Below are positions 1-6,120 of a stretch of 8,684 nucleotides of DNA, piece after piece (the first letter of the stretch is position 1; every line of letters begins with the position of its first letter). The notes beneath the pieces were generated by a model that saw only the letters and a program-made list of their open reading frames with translations, ran no database searches and was not told where the DNA came from. Made by a program: the position numbers and the translations under genes. Location: positions 1 through 8,684 of the forward strand of contig CACWKJ010000058.1 of NCBI GenBank assembly GCA_902761395.1. Direction: 5' to 3'. The DNA is from an uncultured Elusimicrobium sp. Its GTDB lineage: Bacteria > Elusimicrobiota > Endomicrobiia > Endomicrobiales > Endomicrobiaceae.

Positions 1-949
1 TTGACAAAATTGTTTCCGAGAGTATAGTTTTTAATAATGCTTATGCTGTAGGAACGAGAAGTATATTCGGACTTTATTCTATTTTTGCGGGATTTCCTTT
101 AATACCGGGTTTCCTTTCGGGAAATTCCGATTATGCTTATAGTTTAGAATTAAAAAATTTATTTTCTATTGCAGATATATTCAATAATAAAGGATACTAT
201 ACGGCATATATTCAAACTTCTCCAATAGATTCAAACAAGTATTTCGGAAGGATGGCTAAAACAAATTTCGGAATGAAAGAAAGTTATTCAAAAGAAGAAA
301 TCCCGAATTGTATGCAGTATGAAGAAGAATCTTTTTACGGATACGATTATGATTTATGTGTGTTTATAGATGATAAAGTTTCTAAATTGTCTAAAGAAGA
401 ACCTTTTTTTATATTGGCTTTTACGGGAACAACACATGTTCCTTTTAATAAAACAACGGATGAGTTTGAAAAATATCCCAGAACAACGGAAGAAAATAAA
501 TATTTGAATTCGTTATACTATGCTGATTACTCAATAGGACAATTAATCGAAAAAGCAAAACAAAACGATTGGTTTGATGATACAATTTTTATCTTTGTTG
601 CCGATCATGTTCCTAATGGTATAGAAAAGGGGAATACATTGAAAGATAAATTTCATATTCCTAGCTGGATATTATCCCTACATTGGCACACATGTTAGGT
701 AAAGATTTAAAATTTACAACTTTAGGAACAAATGCTTTAGATGAACATGCAAGTCATTGTGCATTTATTTGTGAAGGTAACAATATTGCTATTGTTGAAG
801 GAGGCAATACCATGAGACATAACAGACAAACCATATTGGAAACAAATGTTGAAAAAGATTCTGATGTTTATAAAAAATTAGAAGAAAAAGTTTTATCTTT
901 TGATAAAGTTGTTTCAGACTCTTTCAAATATAACAGATGGTTTGAATAA
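1..949 (+). pseudogene. LTA-synthase-like sulfatase, 5'-partial and broken by internal deletion/frameshift
   Basis: The reading frame is open from base 3 and comes in from outside the window, so the membrane-spanning N-terminus of this family is not visible. In the first frame I see NAYAVGTRSIFGL (nt 36-74), which matches the family segment carrying the catalytic Thr/Ser. FTGTTHVPF (about nt 420-446) and FVADHVPN (about nt 594-617) follow, the latter with the metal-binding Asp-His pair. The frame then stops at 696-698 after a nonsense tail. The normal continuation, LDIIPTLAHMLG, sits in another frame from 665 and runs to the stop at 947-949. FHIP (651-662) and LDIIPT (665-682) are almost adjacent, whereas relatives carry roughly 15-25 residues between them (from memory). 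A simple one-base error cannot explain that. Intact members are envelope phosphoglycerol or phosphoethanolamine transferases that use a periplasmic catalytic domain. ATG at 252 and TTG at 683 lie inside the family domain and are not real starts. Confidence 0.8.
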
Positions 950-1023
950 AAATCTAAAATTAATTATAAATTCTTAAACAATACTGTAAAAGTAACATTT
1001 AATTCCGTTAATAGTAACAAGAT

Positions 1024-1052
1024 TTAACAAATGTGTTGAATTTTTATATCAT
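1024..1052 (+). promoter_or_regulatory. candidate sigma-70-type promoter for the 1137-6107 gene cluster
   Basis: TTAACA at 1024-1029 matches five of six bases of the -35 consensus. TATCAT at 1047-1052 matches five of six of the -10 consensus, and the spacer is exactly 17 bp. Transcription would start near 1059, leaving a leader of about 78 nt before the ATG at 1137. The background is very AT-rich, so chance matches are common. This is the best-spaced pair in the only sizeable gap of the window (950-1136). I saw no convincing hairpin terminator for the upstream sulfatase remnant in the same gap. Confidence 0.4.
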
Positions 1053-1136
1053 ATTACCAAACCTTATCTTTAAAGAAATGATCAAATTTGATAAAATAAT
1101 AATATATGAAACAATTACTAAGAAAGGGGGACAAAA

Positions 1137-2441
1137 ATGAAAAAAATTATTAGTTTAGCGGTAATGTTTTTGTTTGCCGGAAGTATTTGTTTTGCCCAAG
1201 TAAAAAATTATAAAGCGGAAGGTTCTGAAGATATTCCGTCAAATAAGACACAGGATGAAGTCGTATCATCGTTAACAGAGAGATTAACCAAAGAAGCTAT
1301 AGAAAGTTCCGGCATTAAATTGAGACCGTATAAATTATCGAAAGACGAATACAATGAATTCGTTAAATCAAACACTAATATTGAAATTAAAAATAAAAAA
1401 ATATTTTTTAAGAAAGGTCGTGTGCAATGTTCCTATGTCAGATTGTTTGTTCAAATGGATGCTGATGAGGCAAAAAAATATTTGGATAATTTGAAAGCGG
1501 CAAAAGAAGCCAAGAAAGAAAAAGAAAATGCAGACACTAAAGTTCAGCAAGAAGTTCAAGCAACAAAATCAGTAGAAAAAGCAGAAAAAACTGTTACGCC
1601 TACAGTAAGTGAAATTTTGGATACCCCGCCTGCTGAAGCTAAATCTGTCGAAGGTAAAAAGGATAAAAAAGCAGATAAAAAAGCAAAAAAAGAGGCAGAA
1701 AAGAAAGCAAAGAAAGAGGCAAAGGAAAAAACTAAAGAAAAAAAATCTGCTGACAGCAAAACAAATGCGGCACCCGCAACCGATAATAAAATCAAAACCG
1801 AAAAACCGGAAAATGTTACAAGCAGTGTCGTAGTAAGTGAAGTTAATGTTTTTAAAAATAATATGTCTATAGATCAGGCATTGGAAGAATCATACAAAGT
1901 AAAACAGGAAACGAAAGGTTTATTGGATAATTTTGACAAGACATTGGAAGAAAGTAAGAGTTTGGATACTAAAGCAAAAATATCCGAAACAGCTGTTTCA
2001 ATAATAAAACCGAAGATAGAATATTTAAAGTTTTTTCAAACTGAAAGATTTGCCGATGAGAATGCTGACAAAGCAAAGGTTCTTTCCGTTGGCCCGATTA
2101 AAGAAGATGCAGAATATTTTATAATAAAAATAATATATCTTTATACGAAGGAACAACCTGTTATGTCTAACATAATATATGATATTTCGGATATTGATCT
2201 CGAACAAGCAAAATTGTTGCATGATACTCCGAATAACTTTGTGATAGATCCGTTGTTTTCTGTGGAAGAAGATGAAACAGGTAATGTTCAAAGAGTTTTA
2301 ACAGCATTTAATGTAAAACATACTGAACTTATGAAAGAACAAACGGTAAAGGTTTCTACAAAAGTAAAACCTTTTAGTGAAATTAAGAGATTTGAAGTTT
2401 ATGAAAATATATTAAATAACAAGCAAGAAAATAAAAAATAA
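1137..2441 (+). CDS. Secreted protein of unknown function with lysine-rich linker
   Basis: I do not recognise this 434-residue protein. It starts with a clear Sec signal peptide: KK, a hydrophobic core, and a likely signal-peptidase I cut after CFA at residue 20. Cys18 is not in a lipobox, so it is probably not a lipoprotein. Residues 22-115 form a first folded region; its opening (KAEGSEDI, then an amphipathic helix) faintly recalls the LPP20/FlgT-type N-terminal domain, which is a guess. Residues about 115-225 are a Lys/Ala/Glu-rich linker, densest at 174-203, likely extended or helical. Residues about 230-434 form a second region with helices and then beta-type sequence. The start is well supported by AAAGGGGG at 1123-1130, six bases before the ATG and the strongest ribosome-binding site in the window. 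It is the first gene of the apparent operon, 31 bp before der. The protein should lie in the periplasm, and the basic linker could touch an anionic surface such as peptidoglycan, LPS or nucleic acid (inference). Confidence 0.75.
   Translation: MKKIISLAVMFLFAGSICFAQVKNYKAEGSEDIPSNKTQDEVVSSLTERLTKEAIESSGIKLRPYKLSKDEYNEFVKSNTNIEIKNKKIFFKKGRVQCSYVRLFVQMDADEAKKYLDNLKAAKEAKKEKENADTKVQQEVQATKSVEKAEKTVTPTVSEILDTPPAEAKSVEGKKDKKADKKAKKEAEKKAKKEAKEKTKEKKSADSKTNAAPATDNKIKTEKPENVTSSVVVSEVNVFKNNMSIDQALEESYKVKQETKGLLDNFDKTLEESKSLDTKAKISETAVSIIKPKIEYLKFFQTERFADENADKAKVLSVGPIKEDAEYFIIKIIYLYTKEQPVMSNIIYDISDIDLEQAKLLHDTPNNFVIDPLFSVEEDETGNVQRVLTAFNVKHTELMKEQTVKVSTKVKPFSEIKRFEVYENILNNKQENKK
1654..1746 (+). repeat. 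A-rich imperfect repeat coding the Lys/Ala/Glu linker
   Basis: This purine-only-leaning stretch encodes a KKxxKKA-like series (residues about 173-203 of the secreted protein). AAAGAGGCA occurs at 1689-1697 and again at 1713-1721, a 24-nt (8-codon) spacing that keeps the frame. The pattern suggests in-frame slippage or duplication, and linker length probably varies between strains (inference). Confidence 0.5.
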
Positions 2442-2472
2442 AAATCGATTTTAACTTGTTGGAGACGGTTTA

Positions 2473-3804
2473 ATGTATAAAAAAGTTGCAATTGTCGGCA
2501 GACCTAATGTCGGCAAATCAACATTGTTTAACAGGTTTATCGGTAGAAAAAAAGCTATAGTTCATAATATCGCAGGAACAACAAGAGATAGAAACGATTA
2601 TGAAGTAACTTGGAAAGATAAGCATTTTATAGTTACCGATACCGCAGGTTGGAGTACCGAAGTTTCTGAATTTTCAGAATCTATGAGTCAACAGTTAAAT
2701 TTGGCAATAGAAACTTCCGATATAATTCTGTTTGTTGTTGATGGTAAAGCAGGTATTCATCCGTTTGAACCGGTAATTGCAAAGTCAGTTAGAGCAAGCA
2801 AAAAGCCTGTAATACTTGTTGTAAATAAAATAGATACTTTTGCCGAAGAAGTAAAAAGTTTAAAAAGTTATGAATTTTATCAGTTGGGTTTTGAAAATAT
2901 TATATCTGTATCATCTACACACGGCAGAAATATGGTTGAATTGTTGGAAGCGATATGTGACATGATAGGCGATAACGATGTTGTTGAAAAACAAGATAAT
3001 TTATTAAAAATAATATTTGTCGGAAAACCTAATGTCGGTAAATCTTCGTTGGTAAATTCCATAACACAACAAAACAGATGTATAGTTCACAATATTCCCG
3101 GAACAACAAGAGATTCTCTTTCGGTTCACGCAACTTATGAAGATACGGATTATTTGTTAATTGATACTGCCGGTCTTCACAGAGGCAATAAACAAAAAGA
3201 TGACTTGGAATATCTGTCTACATTAAGTACAAATTATGCTATGGATGAAGCCGATATTGCCGTTCTTGTTGCGGATGCGGAACAGGGAATAGGTGAAACG
3301 GAAGCAAAAATATTGGGAATGATTATAGAAAAGAAAAAACCGTGTATAATAGCCGTAAATAAATGGGATTTAATAGAAGATAAAGAAGATAGAATAAGAT
3401 TATTCCAACAACAGTTGGATGAAAAATTAAAATTTTTAGATTGGGCTGATATTATATTTATTTCTGCTAAAACAAGACAAAGAGTAGACAGAATATTTAA
3501 ACTTGCACCGGTAATTTATAAAGAATATTCCAAGATGGTTCCGCAGGAAGAACTTAACGAAGCTATGAGGTATGCTACGGATAAAACTCCTTTTACAAGA
3601 AAAGGTAAAGTTTTAAAAATAAAAGATATAGAACAACCGGTATCCAAACCTCCGACATTCAGAATTGCCGTAAATGATTTGGAGTTAGTACATTTTTCAT
3701 ATAAAAGATATTTGGAAAATATATTAAGAGAAAGATTCTCTTTTAAGGGAACGCCGATAATTTTAAAGTTTAGAGAAATTTCGAAAGAGAAGTTTAAAGA
3801 GTAG
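2473..3804 (+). CDS. der: Ribosome assembly GTPase Der (EngA)
   Basis: Der is a tandem-GTPase factor that binds the 50S subunit and is needed for its late assembly in the cytoplasm. At 443 residues it has the family's usual length and architecture. G domain 1 has the P-loop GRPNVGKS (9-16), the switch region GTTRD (35-39), DTAG (56-59) and NKID (118-121). G domain 2 has GKPNVGKS (184-191), GTTRD (210-214), DTAG (231-234) and NKWD (296-299). The C-terminal KH-like domain covers about 355-440. All GTP-binding motifs are intact, so it should be active. The switch II region after the second DTAG (LHRGNKQKDD) looks diverged from the usual basic/Glu-rich form. The start is supported by GGAG at 2461-2464, eight bases upstream. 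plsY begins 3 bases after the stop, so the two are almost certainly co-transcribed and probably coupled in translation. Confidence 0.97.
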   Translation: MYKKVAIVGRPNVGKSTLFNRFIGRKKAIVHNIAGTTRDRNDYEVTWKDKHFIVTDTAGWSTEVSEFSESMSQQLNLAIETSDIILFVVDGKAGIHPFEPVIAKSVRASKKPVILVVNKIDTFAEEVKSLKSYEFYQLGFENIISVSSTHGRNMVELLEAICDMIGDNDVVEKQDNLLKIIFVGKPNVGKSSLVNSITQQNRCIVHNIPGTTRDSLSVHATYEDTDYLLIDTAGLHRGNKQKDDLEYLSTLSTNYAMDEADIAVLVADAEQGIGETEAKILGMIIEKKKPCIIAVNKWDLIEDKEDRIRLFQQQLDEKLKFLDWADIIFISAKTRQRVDRIFKLAPVIYKEYSKMVPQEELNEAMRYATDKTPFTRKGKVLKIKDIEQPVSKPPTFRIAVNDLELVHFSYKRYLENILRERFSFKGTPIILKFREISKEKFKE

Positions 3805-3807
3805 AAA

Positions 3808-4413
3808 ATGTTAAAAATAATTATATATTTATTATTGGCATATTTGTGCGGAGCAATTCCGTTTGGTTATATAATTGCGAAAGTATTTAAACATGTGGAT
3901 ATTAGAACTATAGGTTCAGGAAATCCGGGTGCTACAAATGTTTACAGAACTATAAGTAAACCTTTGGGTGTTTTAACATTGGTATTGGATTTGTTGAAAG
4001 GATTTATTCCGGTATATTTTACCGTGTTGTTAAATCCGGGTTCTGTATGGTTGATAATAGCGGTTGCTTTTGTTACAATAATCGGTCATATTTTTACTGT
4101 ATTTCTAAATTTTAAAGGCGGTAAAGGTGTGGCAACAGGTTGCGGTGTATTTTTGGCATTGAACCCTTTAGCAATATTAATTTGTGTTTTGGTATTTGTT
4201 TTATTTTTAGTGATATTCAGGTATGTTTCTTTTGCTTCGATAATGGCGGCAGCAACCTTACCTGTAAGCTTGTACTTTTTGAATTCTGTGACCGAAATCG
4301 TAATTTTTGCAACTATAATTTCAATATTGGTTATAGTTCGCCATATAAGTAATATAAAAAGACTTTTAAACGGGACTGAAAATAAAATTTACGGAACTAA
4401 AGTTACAAAATAA
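3808..4413 (+). CDS. plsY: Acyl-phosphate:glycerol-3-phosphate acyltransferase PlsY
   Basis: PlsY is the inner-membrane enzyme that moves an acyl chain from acyl-phosphate to position 1 of glycerol-3-phosphate, the first committed step to lysophosphatidate. The 201 residues contain the three family motifs: GSGNPGATN (36-44), GGKGVATG (104-111) and the C-terminal RHISNIKRLLNGTE segment (about 179-192). GHIF is at 93-96. Hydrophobic segments at about 3-25, 53-75, 80-100, 112-137 and 142-178 fit the polytopic membrane fold. It starts 3 bases after der and ends 13 bases before gpsA, whose product makes its substrate. The ribosome-binding site is weak (AAAGAG overlapping the end of der), which is consistent with coupling to der. 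Acyl-phosphate has to come from PlsX, which is not in the window. Confidence 0.96.
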   Translation: MLKIIIYLLLAYLCGAIPFGYIIAKVFKHVDIRTIGSGNPGATNVYRTISKPLGVLTLVLDLLKGFIPVYFTVLLNPGSVWLIIAVAFVTIIGHIFTVFLNFKGGKGVATGCGVFLALNPLAILICVLVFVLFLVIFRYVSFASIMAAATLPVSLYFLNSVTEIVIFATIISILVIVRHISNIKRLLNGTENKIYGTKVTK

Positions 4414-4426
4414 ATAGAGGAAAAAA

Positions 4427-5419
4427 ATGAAAATATCTGTTTTAGGTGCAGGTTCTTGGGGAACGACCCTTGCATGTTTGTTGGCAAATAACGGGAATCA
4501 GGTTTACCTTTGGGAAATAAATAAACAAGCTGCGGAAAAATTAGATAAAGAAAGAGTTATTCCGTTTATAGGCGGAGCAACTATTCCTGAAAACGTTGTG
4601 ATTTCAAGTGACTTAAATGTTATAAAAGAAACCGAAGCGGTATTGTTTGTTGTGCCTTCTCATTTTTTGAGATCAACCGTAATGTCTATAAAGAAATTAA
4701 ATATAGATTTAGGTAAAAAACTTGTAATCAGTGCAACAAAAGGTATAGAAAACGAAACACTGTTAAGAGTATCTCAAATAATAGAAGAAATTTATCCTGA
4801 TACAAAAGATAAAATTGTTGCTTTGTCAGGTCCGAGCCATGCTGAAGAAGTATCAAAACAAATACCTACTGTTGTAACATCTGCATCAAAGAGCGAAGAA
4901 CTTGCTGTAAAAGTCAGAGATTTGTTTATGAATGATTATTTTAGAGTTTATACACAAGATGATATAGTTGGTGTCGAGTTGGGTGCATCTTTAAAAAATG
5001 TTTTTGCTGTTGCCGGAGGTATAATAGACGGACTTAATTTTGGCGACAACACCAAAGCAGCAATAATATCAAGAGGATTGATAGAACTTATAAATTTAGG
5101 TGTTGCTTTAGGCGGTAAAGAAAAAACTTTTTACGGACTTTCCGGTGTCGGTGATTTAATGGTTACATGTTTTTCCAAACATTCAAGAAACAGAAACCTC
5201 GGTGAAATGTTGGCAAAGGGTAAAACGCTGGAACAAGCCGAGAAAGAACTTAAAATGGTTGCCGAAGGTGTAAAAACTTGTATGAGTGCTTACCAATTGG
5301 GCAAAAAATTAAATATCGATTTGCCGATAATAAATCAAGTTTATGAAGTTTTATTTAATAACAAAGATGCAAAAAAAGCGGTATATGATTTAATGACAAG
5401 AAGTCCGAAAGCGGAATAA
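4427..5419 (+). CDS. gpsA: NAD(P)-dependent glycerol-3-phosphate dehydrogenase GpsA
   Basis: GpsA is a cytoplasmic enzyme that reduces dihydroxyacetone phosphate to sn-glycerol-3-phosphate, supplying the backbone for phospholipids. The 330 residues match the family length. The N-terminal Rossmann motif GAGSWGTTLA is at 7-16. LSGPSHAEEV (about 134-143) is the conserved central segment. GASLKNVFA carries the expected catalytic Lys at residue 190, and the SRNRNLGEML region (about 255-264) helps bind substrate. Nothing essential appears missing. AGAGG at 4416-4420 lies six bases before the ATG and fixes the start. Its position directly after plsY puts producer and consumer of glycerol-3-phosphate on one transcript. 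The HU-type gene starts 14 bases after the stop. Confidence 0.97.
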   Translation: MKISVLGAGSWGTTLACLLANNGNQVYLWEINKQAAEKLDKERVIPFIGGATIPENVVISSDLNVIKETEAVLFVVPSHFLRSTVMSIKKLNIDLGKKLVISATKGIENETLLRVSQIIEEIYPDTKDKIVALSGPSHAEEVSKQIPTVVTSASKSEELAVKVRDLFMNDYFRVYTQDDIVGVELGASLKNVFAVAGGIIDGLNFGDNTKAAIISRGLIELINLGVALGGKEKTFYGLSGVGDLMVTCFSKHSRNRNLGEMLAKGKTLEQAEKELKMVAEGVKTCMSAYQLGKKLNIDLPIINQVYEVLFNNKDAKKAVYDLMTRSPKAE

Positions 5420-5433
5420 GGAATAAATATAAA

Positions 5434-5697
5434 ATGACAAAAAATGATTTAATAGAAAAAATTGCTCTTTTGATGCCTTCAAAAAAGGAAGCAACAATAG
5501 TTGTAAACAAATTGTTTGAAGAAATGTTAAATGCAATAATAAACGGGGAAAAAGTTGTAATTACCGGTTTCGGAAGTTTTAATTTGTTGGTTACACAAAC
5601 AAAAAAAGGCAGAAACCCTAAAACAGGTGAAACAATACTTATAGAACCTAAAAAGAAAATAAAATTTAAACAGTCTAAAGAGATATTTAATGCTTGA
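5434..5697 (+). CDS. HU/IHF-family DNA-binding protein
   Basis: This small nucleoid protein (87 residues) dimerises and bends DNA with two beta-arms. The sequence shows an N-terminal helical pair, the signature GFGSF at 45-49, and the arm tip GRNPKTGE (59-66) with the intercalating Pro62. A C-terminal KxKFKQSKEIF helix closes the fold. The basic stretch before the tip reads TQTKKG rather than the usual R-rich form, so DNA contacts may differ from textbook HU. Sequence alone does not separate HU from an IHF subunit. In many bacteria an ihfA-like gene precedes a small MerR gene, as here. AAGGA at 5418-5422 overlaps the gpsA stop and sits 11 bases before the ATG. The last 8 bases overlap the next gene. 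Confidence 0.93.
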   Translation: MTKNDLIEKIALLMPSKKEATIVVNKLFEEMLNAIINGEKVVITGFGSFNLLVTQTKKGRNPKTGETILIEPKKKIKFKQSKEIFNA

Positions 5698-6028
5698 ACC
5701 GGATAAAAAATATTTAAATATAAGTGAAGTATCAGAAAGAACGGATGTTCCCGCTCACACGTTGAGATATTGGGAGACGGAATTTAAACAATTAAAACCG
5801 GAAAGACATTCCGGAATAAGAAAATATTCTCCGTTGGATGTGGAGCTTATTAAAAAAATTAAAGATTTATTGTATAATAAGAAGTACACAATAGAAGGTG
5901 TAAAGAAGTGCCTTACTGTTGACAGAAGAAGAAAAAATATGTCTAATATGCAGGTTGGTGTTTCCGACTCAAAAATTCTTGAAGAAATAAAACAGGAATT
6001 AAAAGAAATTTTAGATATTCTGGAATAG
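5690..6028 (+). CDS. Small MerR-family transcriptional regulator
   Basis: The 112 residues hold a MerR winged helix-turn-helix at about 8-76. YLNISEVSERTDVPAHTLRYWE (the first helix-turn-helix) has RYWE at 26-29. The wing has the Arg-Lys-Tyr triplet at 44-46, and YTIEGVKKCL forms the last DNA-binding helix. After a short basic linker (RRRKN) there is only a short amphipathic helix (about 92-112) suited to dimerisation. There is no effector domain and no metal-binding cysteine cluster. It belongs to the short MerR type commonly found right after ihfA/hup genes; targets of that group are mostly unknown. ATG at 5690 overlaps the HU-type stop by 8 nt (ATGCTTGA), a layout that implies translational coupling. 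The tRNA begins 5 bases after its stop. Confidence 0.92.
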   Translation: MLEPDKKYLNISEVSERTDVPAHTLRYWETEFKQLKPERHSGIRKYSPLDVELIKKIKDLLYNKKYTIEGVKKCLTVDRRRKNMSNMQVGVSDSKILEEIKQELKEILDILE

Positions 6029-6033
6029 TTGGT

Positions 6034-6107
6034 CGGGGTGTAGCACAGTTGGCTAGTGCGCTCCCTTCGGGTGGGAGAGGTCGCTGGTTCAAGTCCAGTC
6101 ACCCCGA
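6034..6107 (+). tRNA. tRNA-Pro with anticodon CGG
   Basis: All arms fold by eye. The acceptor CGGGGTG (6034-6040) pairs perfectly with CACCCCG (6100-6106), leaving discriminator A at 6107. The D arm is GCAC/GTGC. The anticodon stem CTCCC/GGGAG (6061-6065 and 6073-6077) encloses the 7-base loop TTCGGGT with anticodon CGG at 6068-6070 and the Pro-typical G37. The variable loop is 5 nt. The T arm GCTGG/CCAGT encloses TTCAAGT. CCA is not encoded. It decodes CCG proline codons. It lies 5 nt after the MerR stop and 13 nt before the next start, so it is probably cut from a longer transcript by RNase P and 3' nucleases (inference). Confidence 0.97.
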
Positions 6108-6120
6108 CTTTTTTATATAT
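6108..6120 (+). terminator. tRNA 3' trailer with T-run; possible weak terminator
   Basis: Directly after the discriminator base comes CTTTTTTATATAT, with six T at 6109-6114. A GC-rich stem (the tRNA acceptor and T arms) followed by T6 could act as an intrinsic terminator. It could equally be a simple trailer. No other terminator is visible between the operon and the following gene, whose ATG is at 6121. Confidence 0.3.

Noticed and set aside
683..949. Independent small gene starting at TTG 683
   Set aside because: It has no ribosome-binding site and its sequence is the C-terminal end of the sulfatase family, so it is the tail of the broken gene.
991..1018. AGTAAC repeated at 991-996 and 1013-1018, spaced 22 bp, with a small GTTA/TAAC inverted repeat
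   Set aside because: The units are too short for an operator claim in AT-rich DNA, and the 4-bp stem is too weak for a terminator.
1556..1795. Minus-strand frame opposite the lysine-rich linker (Phe/Ala/Ser-rich)
   Set aside because: It is the complement of an A-rich repeat; the hydrophobic look is produced by reading TTT/TTC runs, with no start signal.
4140..4352. Second open frame inside plsY
   Set aside because: It lies wholly within plsY, whose motifs are intact in the other frame; the Cys/Phe-rich composition is a frame shadow.
5755..6102. Open frame on the minus strand beginning MTGLEPATSPTRRERTS
   Set aside because: Its start is the antisense of the tRNA-Pro gene, a well-known source of falsely annotated proteins, and the rest lies antisense to merR.
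6049..6120. Upstream extension of the secreted Ig-like protein
   Set aside because: The 24 extra codons translate the tRNA and its trailer and would bury a clear signal peptide; ATG 6121 is the better start.
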